A stretch of 37,834 nucleotides of DNA from Motilimonas cestriensis (GTDB lineage Bacteria; Pseudomonadota; Gammaproteobacteria; Enterobacterales; CBDFNC01), in the NCBI RefSeq assembly GCF_021295315.1, contig NZ_JAIMJA010000014.1:46542-84375 (forward strand). Direction: 5' to 3'. Below the pieces are notes generated by a model that saw only the letters and a list, made by a program, of their open reading frames with translations, was not told where the DNA came from and searched no databases. Both the position numbers and the translations under genes were made by a program. Shown here in pieces: positions 31,085 to 37,834 of this stretch. Position 1 is the first letter of the stretch. Each line of letters begins with the position of its first letter.

Positions 31085-34000
31085 TAAAACAAATACTTAA
31101 CCCCAAAAGCAAACTCATTTACATCGTTTTCCTTCAAGTTGTAGTAGCTATAACTGATGGCCACTGCCATGTTTTCAGTCATTGGATAACTTAACTCTGT
31201 GCCTGCGTACGCAGCCGTATGATGGCTTTTATGGCGTAACGTATTGCCGCCATTGAGCCTCGACTTTATTTCATAGCGGTAATCTAACGCGCCAGCAAAC
31301 ACCTTAGCTTGCACTTTGCCCCACTTCGGCAATTGATAGCCAAGTTGCAGCGCGCCCCCTTGCGGTAAAATAGCCACAGATTGGGCAAATTTTTGTTGCG
31401 CTTGCTCAGGCGACAAACTGCTACCTTGATAAGTCGATGTCGCTTTGCCCAAGTCGATATACCTCACGCCAACTTGCCACTGAGGAGTCACATGGTAATA
31501 AAGCCCCGCCGACCAGCTAAAGTGGTCTTTATCTGCTGTTACCTTTTGCACATTGGCGTCGTTCGGTGACGACGTGATGCCAGATGCGCTGGCGTACCCC
31601 AGCGTCACATCCATCGACCAGTCACTCGCTTTAGCCGGTGGTGTAATCACCAGAGAGGCGCTAATGACTAGACAACAGGGTAAAGCAACTTTGTTACGGC
31701 GCATCACCATTGCAGCGAGCATTAGCCCAAGCACCACAAAGCCAATGCTACCGCCACCTGAAGATGTATTCTCAATAATGACCGCTTTCTTCGCGGTCAC
31801 TGTTACTTTCACCTCTCCCTGAGCCCTTGCGCCAAGGGCATCTTGAACGATGTAAGTGATGGTATCAACACCTTCAAAACCCTGTTTAGGCTGGTAAGTC
31901 AGTGAACCATCAGCGCCCACACTCACTTGCCCTTGCACCGCTGAAGCGCTCAACACTGACAACACGCCACCTTCAATATCGGTGTCGTTACTGAGCACGT
32001 CAATCACAATACTGCTTTGGTCTGTGGTCGCGGCAGTATCCGCATTGGCTACAGGTGGATTATTAACCACCACGTCAATTGTAACGGTGTTGCTCGCCGT
32101 GCCGCCTTGTTGATCTGAGATGCCATATTGAATGGTGGCTCGGCCAACAAAATTGGTTGCAGGAACATAAAGTAACTGGTTACTCACAATACTCACCGAG
32201 CCAAAATCAACGGTTGCACTGGTAATATTTAAGGCATCACCATCGGCATCTGAATCATTTGCCAGCACATCAATGGTGATGGAATCGCCAGCTGCGACGT
32301 TGACGGCATCGGCTTGCGCCAGTGGCAAACTATTACTTGTTTTCATAATCGCCACGCCACCGGGGTCAACAATAGCGCTGTTAACCACCCCATCATCATC
32401 ATTAGGGCCACCATCGACAATTTGCAATTGCACACACCAATGACCTTCGGTCAACCCTTCGGCCCAAGCAGCATCACCCGGAGGTGGACAATAGCCTGCC
32501 TCACCTTGCGATGAGAACACCCGATCTTCAGCGGTGATCACAAAATCGCGCCACTGGCCAGAGAGATACTTACGGTAAACCGCATTGGCAGGGATCGGCA
32601 ATCGTTGCGGCAATACCACTCTCATCGCATCACCCGCTTGTGGCAGCTCAGTGATGATAAAGTCGAATATACCGCCGGTGTTCTGCGCGGCTTCATCAAC
32701 TGGCGTTTCACTTGCGAGTAATTGCGCTCCGCCTGTTTGGTTTTGCGCCACCGATGCACCTTTTCTCAAACAGCCCCCAGGTTCACCTTCAACTAAGAAT
32801 TGCGTTGCATCACCAACCTGCTCTTGCAGCACATTACATTCATTAATCGAATCGAGATAATCAGGAATACCGTCTTTGTCGGAATCACCGTGTCCCTCTT
32901 TATCATCGGGGATCAGGTCGCCATCAGAGTCTTGCTCGGTTAGCGTGGCTAAACTCGTGACCACCTCAATGTAAACATCACTGCGAGAGCTCAAGCTTGG
33001 CTCGCCATCATCGGTCGCTGTTACTGCGATTTTATAAATGCCAACGGGTAACTGCGCCGGCGAGAACATCATGACACCTTGTTGATTACTGACATCAACA
33101 ATAAGCGGCTCTTGCGCGCTAAAGCTTAATGCTACACGGTCAGCAATATTGATGTCCGTTGCCGTCGCGGTCAACGTCACTAACTGTTCATTGGCAACCA
33201 CTAAGTGTCGCGTTTGACCATCTTGTGTGACCGCCACTTGTAGTTTCGGCGCCACATTTTCTTCAACAATGCTGATCGTCATCGTCGACTTCGCGCCAAG
33301 GTTAATGCCATCAAGTAATTGCAGTTGAATGGTCTCGGTGCCCTCTGCGACAGCGTCGTCAAACACATTAAAGGTTACCTCGCCTACCAATCCTTTCGTG
33401 ATGATGATTTCACCGTCGGTTAAATCATGATCGCTACTATCAGCGGTGCCCAGCACGGTATAAGGCACCGTCACAGGATAACTTGGCGCCGGACCATTTA
33501 AGTAAACCTTAACGGTAATGCTTGACCCTTCAATCACTTGTGTATCTTTTTGCAGCGAAATCAACGGGTCAACCTCAACCCCTTGAGTCGCAATGACTTG
33601 CCTACCTTGATTATCGGTTGCTTGCCAATGCACTAACTGCTTACCGGGGGCAAATAAGGTGGTGTTATTTACTAACGAAACAGGCAGCACATTGCCTTGC
33701 GCGTCTTTCGCTTTGGCAACGCCTAAGTCGACTTTGGTAAATAATCCCGTTGCATTAACCCGTACATCTTGCGGTATCTCAATAGTAGGCGCGGCATTAG
33801 CACCACCGACAAAGCGTAAACTGACCGTTCCTTGACTGCTGGCTTGCGCCTTGTCTTGAATACGGTAAGTCAATTTAACCTCGCCCTGCGTACTCGCCTG
33901 AGCTTGGTAAATGAGCTTACCATTAGCGATCGCAACGCTACCTACTGACGCTTGCGCAGAAGTGATAGTGAGTGGCTCACCATCGCCATCGGTATCATTG

Positions 34001-37000
34001 GCAAGTACATCCAGCTCATAACGTAAGCTGTCATCGTAATTCAACTCAAATATATCGTTATTCGCTTGAGGCAGGTCATTTACCGAGAGCACATTAATAC
34101 TAACAGTAGCTGGTTGCGTCTCCGCGGTGCCGTCACTGACTTTATAGGTAAAGCTATCTTGACCAAATACATTGTCTGTTGGCGTATAGACGAACACGTT
34201 ACCTTGTACCTCAACAGTGCCCAAGGCTGGCTGTTGCACTATTGCAATACTCAGGGGTTGGCCGTCCACATCTTGTACATCCGCAAGCGCCGTTACTGTT
34301 TCATCTTCATTGGTCGTTAACTGCATATCACGCGCAATGGGCGCATTGTTAACAAAGTTGACCCGAATAGAGAACGCGGGCAGTGAAACTCGCTCGCTGC
34401 CATCTGAGACGCTAATGGTAATGCCTTCATAAAGACCGATGTCGGCGCGTGTTGGTGTCCCGCTTAAAGCACCCGATGCACTATTAAACGAAGCCCACTT
34501 AGGTAAGCCTAATACGCTATAGGTCAGCTTATCTTGGTCAAGATCTGTCGCTACTGGAGCAAACTGATAAGCTTGCCCTTCATCAACCGCAGAGAGCGGC
34601 GTACCACTAATAGTAGGGGCATCGTTTACTGGGCTCAGACTGATAGACACTGTCGCTAACTCAGAGTCAGACTCACCATCATTCACCTTATACGTAAAGC
34701 TATCGCTACCAAAGTAGTCTTGATTACCTTGATAGATACCTTTATTGCCATTTAAGGTCACGGTCCCATGTTGTGCTTGGGAGCTTAATGCAAACGTCAG
34801 GTTTTGCTGTTCAACATCCGTACCCGTTAACTGGAAGCTAACTGGCATATCTTCTTGTCCCGTTACCATTTGGCTTTGTGCGATTGGCGCATCATTTACC
34901 GCCGTGACGGTTAATGAGACTGCTGTTAAGGCAGAGTCGACCTCTCCATCATTCACAACAAAACTAAAACTGTCGGCGCCGTGATAATTGAGTGCTGGCG
35001 TATATAGCCACTGAGTCTCATTCTGCTGCACTAAAGTACCATGACTCACATCATCGACTATTTGATAACTCAAACTGTCATTATCAATGTCTTGCCCTGT
35101 TAGGGTCACCACGACACTGGCATCCTCTAACACCGATACGCTTTGTGCCACGCCTTGTGGTGCATCGTTAACGGGTGCCACAGTAAGCTTCACCGTCGCT
35201 TCATTCGACACCAGACCATGACTATCGCTCACGGTATAAGTGAAGCTATCATCCCCAAAGTAATTTGCATTGGCGGTGTAGACTATCGCACCAGTCGTCG
35301 TCACGTTAACTTGACCATGACTTGGCTCAGTAACCACTTTAACGCTGCTCACATCTAAGCTATCGCCAACATCCACATCGCTATCATTACCGAGTACGTT
35401 AACTTCAAACACGCCCTCTTCAAGCAATTGCGCGGTATTATCAACGGCTACTGGAGCGTCATTTATCGCATTGATGTTCACGCTAACCGAGGCGGGTAAT
35501 GACGCTAAGCCCTCACTATCGGTTAAGGTGTAACTAAAGCTATGAGAGCCATTTACATCTTGCTTCGGCGCTATCAATAACGAGCCATCATCATTGACCG
35601 TGACCGTGGCAAAGCTAAAGTGACCTTTGCCATCACCTTTATCTTCCAAGGTAATGTTAGTGCCAGTGAACTGTGTATCTTCAAGGTCGGTATCATTGGC
35701 TAAAATAGCCAGTGATACTTGCGTATCCTCATCCGTTGTCACAGCATCATTAGTAGCAATGGGGCGGTCGTTGATGGCTCCAATATTCACCGTCACTGTG
35801 GCGGTATTAGATACTAGTCCATCTGCATCTAAAATCGTGTAAGTAAATGAATCGCTGCCACTTTCATTCGCTGTAGGCGTGTATACCAAGGTGCCATCGG
35901 TTTGGTTTATGCTCACTTCACCTTTAGCGGGGTTAGTCACTATGGCAATATTGCCTTGCGGCTTGATATCTTCAACATCTGTGGCACTCGCTCTGATGGC
36001 GAGCGCATTGGTCGCAACATCTTCATCGACCGCGGCAGTCAAGTTCGCCGCAACTGGCGCATCATTCACCGCCGTGATGGTCATTGACACCGTTGCTGGG
36101 TTCGAGGTCAGCCCGGCGGCATCTTTTACTGTATAGGTAAAGCTGTCGCTGCCATTTACATTGGCGTTTGGCGTATAAGTCACAATGCCGTTGTTTATAC
36201 TGACCACACCTTTAGTTGGTTGGTCAACAATCGCAGCCGATGCGACCACCATATTGTTTTCTGCATCGCTGTCATTAGCCACCAAACTAAAGGTGACGGC
36301 AGTGTCTTCATTGGTTGTTGCGGTATCCGCCACGGCGACCGGCGCTTCTTCTAGCGCGGCCACTGTCAGAGTCACCGTGCGCACCGCAGATTGCGCACCA
36401 GCAACATCTTGAACTTGATAAGTAAAGCTGTCCCCATGATTTTCGCTGCCATCGTGCTGATAACTAAAGCTACCATCCGCATTTAAGGTCAGTGTGCCGT
36501 ATTGCGGCTTGGCCACTAGCGTTGCTGTTAATGAATCGCCACTGTCGAGATCATCATCAAGTGCGCTTTTTAACACACCGTCAGCTGCTGCTTTGGTTAA
36601 CAAGCCTCCTTCATCTAAATTAAACGATAAGTCTTGAGCGGTTGGAGCATCATTGGTATTGGTCACAGCGAGGTTAAAGGTAATAGGCTGGCTGTCTTCA
36701 ATACCATCAGAAACTTTAATACTGATATTTTCAGTGATTCCAACATCTTGATCCGTTGGCGTACCCGATAGTTTACCTGTTGCGCTATCAAACGTAGCCC
36801 AGCTTGGTTTATTGGTAATACTAAAGGTATGGGTATCACTGGTATCGGTATCTGTTAATGTCGGCGTAAAGCTATAAGCAGCATCTTCATCCACCATTGT
36901 CGAAGGTGCACCTGATAAAACAGGCGCAACATTATACCGCTTTAACACAGTGGCAGTGATATTGCTGGCGGTATTTCCTGCTGTATCTTGGATGGTGACC

Positions 37001-37834
37001 GTTAGTGTCAATGTGCCTTCATTTAGGCTAGTCACGTTGACACCAGAAACGTCAGCCGTTGCACCAGTAATAGATGTTGCGGCGCCTGAAACAGCATTGG
37101 TACCATCGCTAATTTGATAGGTGAATGAGCCACTACCTTCAAGGCCGCTTAAAGTAAAGGCAAGCGCAGCCTCATTATCGCGATTAATAAAGGTTTGAGT
37201 GATCGCAGCAGTCACACCTGTTGGGCTGGTGTTATCCAGCGTGATACCTTGTGTCGCCGCTGCTGAAACATTACCGACACTATCAGTTTGCGTCACGCTA
37301 ACGGTTAAAGCGCCGTTATTTAGCGCACTGATATCCAGCTCATTGCCAGCTATGGTCCAAGCACCAGTGCCATCAGCGGTGGTGGTGGTATTCACACCGC
37401 CAATATCAACAGTCACTGTTGCACCCGATTCAGCGCCCGAGCCTTGGATTAATACATCTGCATCTTCCGCCCCATTAACAATGCCATCGCCTTCAATTGG
37501 TGTGGTGATGGCTAGCGCACTTGGCGCCGTATTATCTAACGTGATCGCGCTGGTAGCAGCACTCGAGGTATTACCTGCTGCATCAGTTTGCGTGGCCGAC
37601 ACGGTTAAGCTGCCATTATTTAGCGCACTGATATCCAGCTCAGAGCCTGCTAGGGTCCAGTTGCCACTGCCATCAGCGGTGGTCGTGGTGCTCACCCCGC
37701 CAATATCAACGGTCACCATAGCACCCGACTCTGCGCCTGTGCCTTGAATTAATACATCATTATCTTCCGCTGCACTCACCACGCCATCGCCTTCAATTGG
37801 CGTGGTGATGGTGACCGCAGATGGCGCCGTATTA
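31084..37834 (-). CDS. Giant tandem-repeat surface protein (partial; N-terminus beyond the window) with C-terminal outer-membrane barrel
   Basis: About 2,250 C-terminal residues are visible and the frame is open to the window edge, so the start is missing. Residues are counted from the GTG at 37782. Order: two or more near-identical 100-residue Ig-like repeats (VLIQGSGAESGATVTVDIGG). Next come many cadherin-like/tandem-95 repeats joined by AVNDAPVA-type linkers with DSFTYTV strands, to about residue 1280. A Calx-beta domain (near 1410-1510) and two thrombospondin type 3 calcium loops (DSDGDLIPDD, DSDKDGIPDYLDS, near 1620) follow. A choice-of-anchor U-like block with paired cysteines (1650-1815) and two more cadherin-like repeats come next. 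A GlyGly-CTERM-like segment, GGGSIGFVVLGLMLAAMVMRR (2009-2029), runs into a signal-like sequence ending PPAKAS. Last is a 180-residue beta-barrel ending FGVKYLF. The role is presumably adhesion or matrix formation. Confidence 0.85.
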   Translation of the reverse strand, partial: NTAPSAVTITTPIEGDGVVSAAEDNDVLIQGTGAESGAMVTVDIGGVSTTTTADGSGNWTLAGSELDISALNNGSLTVSATQTDAAGNTSSAATSAITLDNTAPSALAITTPIEGDGIVNGAEDADVLIQGSGAESGATVTVDIGGVNTTTTADGTGAWTIAGNELDISALNNGALTVSVTQTDSVGNVSAAATQGITLDNTSPTGVTAAITQTFINRDNEAALAFTLSGLEGSGSFTYQISDGTNAVSGAATSITGATADVSGVNVTSLNEGTLTLTVTIQDTAGNTASNITATVLKRYNVAPVLSGAPSTMVDEDAAYSFTPTLTDTDTSDTHTFSITNKPSWATFDSATGKLSGTPTDQDVGITENISIKVSDGIEDSQPITFNLAVTNTNDAPTAQDLSFNLDEGGLLTKAAADGVLKSALDDDLDSGDSLTATLVAKPQYGTLTLNADGSFSYQHDGSENHGDSFTYQVQDVAGAQSAVRTVTLTVAALEEAPVAVADTATTNEDTAVTFSLVANDSDAENNMVVASAAIVDQPTKGVVSINNGIVTYTPNANVNGSDSFTYTVKDAAGLTSNPATVSMTITAVNDAPVAANLTAAVDEDVATNALAIRASATDVEDIKPQGNIAIVTNPAKGEVSINQTDGTLVYTPTANESGSDSFTYTILDADGLVSNTATVTVNIGAINDRPIATNDAVTTDEDTQVSLAILANDTDLEDTQFTGTNITLEDKGDGKGHFSFATVTVNDDGSLLIAPKQDVNGSHSFSYTLTDSEGLASLPASVSVNINAINDAPVAVDNTAQLLEEGVFEVNVLGNDSDVDVGDSLDVSSVKVVTEPSHGQVNVTTTGAIVYTANANYFGDDSFTYTVSDSHGLVSNEATVKLTVAPVNDAPQGVAQSVSVLEDASVVVTLTGQDIDNDSLSYQIVDDVSHGTLVQQNETQWLYTPALNYHGADSFSFVVNDGEVDSALTAVSLTVTAVNDAPIAQSQMVTGQEDMPVSFQLTGTDVEQQNLTFALSSQAQHGTVTLNGNKGIYQGNQDYFGSDSFTYKVNDGESDSELATVSISLSPVNDAPTISGTPLSAVDEGQAYQFAPVATDLDQDKLTYSVLGLPKWASFNSASGALSGTPTRADIGLYEGITISVSDGSERVSLPAFSIRVNFVNNAPIARDMQLTTNEDETVTALADVQDVDGQPLSIAIVQQPALGTVEVQGNVFVYTPTDNVFGQDSFTYKVSDGTAETQPATVSINVLSVNDLPQANNDIFELNYDDSLRYELDVLANDTDGDGEPLTITSAQASVGSVAIANGKLIYQAQASTQGEVKLTYRIQDKAQASSQGTVSLRFVGGANAAPTIEIPQDVRVNATGLFTKVDLGVAKAKDAQGNVLPVSLVNNTTLFAPGKQLVHWQATDNQGRQVIATQGVEVDPLISLQKDTQVIEGSSITVKVYLNGPAPSYPVTVPYTVLGTADSSDHDLTDGEIIITKGLVGEVTFNVFDDAVAEGTETIQLQLLDGINLGAKSTMTISIVEENVAPKLQVAVTQDGQTRHLVVANEQLVTLTATATDINIADRVALSFSAQEPLIVDVSNQQGVMMFSPAQLPVGIYKIAVTATDDGEPSLSSRSDVYIEVVTSLATLTEQDSDGDLIPDDKEGHGDSDKDGIPDYLDSINECNVLQEQVGDATQFLVEGEPGGCLRKGASVAQNQTGGAQLLASETPVDEAAQNTGGIFDFIITELPQAGDAMRVVLPQRLPIPANAVYRKYLSGQWRDFVITAEDRVFSSQGEAGYCPPPGDAAWAEGLTEGHWCVQLQIVDGGPNDDDGVVNSAIVDPGGVAIMKTSNSLPLAQADAVNVAAGDSITIDVLANDSDADGDALNITSATVDFGSVSIVSNQLLYVPATNFVGRATIQYGISDQQGGTASNTVTIDVVVNNPPVANADTAATTDQSSIVIDVLSNDTDIEGGVLSVLSASAVQGQVSVGADGSLTYQPKQGFEGVDTITYIVQDALGARAQGEVKVTVTAKKAVIIENTSSGGGSIGFVVLGLMLAAMVMRRNKVALPCCLVISASLVITPPAKASDWSMDVTLGYASASGITSSPNDANVQKVTADKDHFSWSAGLYYHVTPQWQVGVRYIDLGKATSTYQGSSLSPEQAQQKFAQSVAILPQGGALQLGYQLPKWGKVQAKVFAGALDYRYEIKSRLNGGNTLRHKSHHTAAYAGTELSYPMTENMAVAISYSYYNLKENDVNEFAFGVKYLF
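37234..37834 (-). repeat. 300-bp DNA repeats encoding 100-residue Ig-like domains
   Basis: Within the giant gene two near-identical 300-bp units are visible, for example GCGCACTGATATCCAGCTCA recurs at 37316 and 37616. The array continues past the window edge. Nearly uniform nucleotide identity, unlike the diverged cadherin-like repeats, suggests recent expansion or ongoing homogenisation. Confidence 0.9.

Noticed and set aside
37199-37747. 182-residue open frame opposite the giant repeat gene
   Set aside because: Its sequence is the antisense of the Ig-like repeats and repeats with the same period. The frame is open because of repeat composition.

Overview
The window is chromosomal DNA of a marine-type gammaproteobacterium, probably in or near the Alteromonadales (Shewanella-like). 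The evidence is the housekeeping set hldE, lpxL and glnE with typical gammaproteobacterial proteins, a yjfIJK-type PspA operon, a complete oppABCDF operon, and a giant tandem-repeat surface protein with a GlyGly-CTERM-like segment. No rRNA, tRNA, CRISPR array, transposase or phage gene was seen. Layout, left to right. 1-7188: an 85-bp tandem array made from the 3' end of hldE, then hldE (-), lpxL (+), an MFS transporter (-) and glnE (-). 7360-9630: a plus-strand stress-type operon, yjfI (DUF2170), yjfJ (PspA/IM30), yjfK (DUF2491) and a small basic protein. Its promoter carries two copies of a 13-bp palindrome. 9734-16757: a tightly overlapping minus-strand operon holding the uncharacterised STM4011-STM4015 family set. 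It contains two radical SAM proteins, an alkaline-phosphatase-superfamily hydrolase, an ATP-grasp protein and a leucine-rich-repeat protein with an acidic, aromatic C-terminal tail. A HAD hydrolase sits inside it and a TerB-like protein lies just upstream. This is the best candidate for an undescribed system in the window. The enzyme mix resembles peptide or protein modification, and the LRR protein could be the substrate or scaffold, but that is inference.

16998-24827: an AlkD-like DNA glycosylase (+), then a divergent regulator and importer locus. It has a GntR/UTRA regulator (-), a periplasmic binding protein, a cytoplasmic phosphodiesterase-type hydrolase, two permeases, an ATPase and a HAD-IB phosphatase (+). 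Together these suggest import and stepwise dephosphorylation of an organophosphorus compound, with 2-aminoethylphosphonate-type importers (PhnSTUV) as the nearest known relatives. An EAL phosphodiesterase converges on it from the right.

24828-30960: a 600-bp regulatory gap, then oppABCDF for oligopeptide uptake. It has an intergenic hairpin after oppA and translational coupling between oppD and oppF. 30974-37834: a REP/BIME-like triple-hairpin element, then the C-terminal 2,250 residues of a giant surface protein on the minus strand. Reading toward the C-terminus, that protein has near-identical 100-residue Ig-like repeats that run off the window edge. Many cadherin-like/tandem-95 repeats follow, then a Calx-beta domain, a thrombospondin type 3 calcium loop pair and a choice-of-anchor U-like domain. 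A GlyGly-CTERM-like segment comes next, and finally an outer-membrane beta-barrel ending in Phe. The last two parts are an odd combination because a sorting signal of that type is normally terminal.
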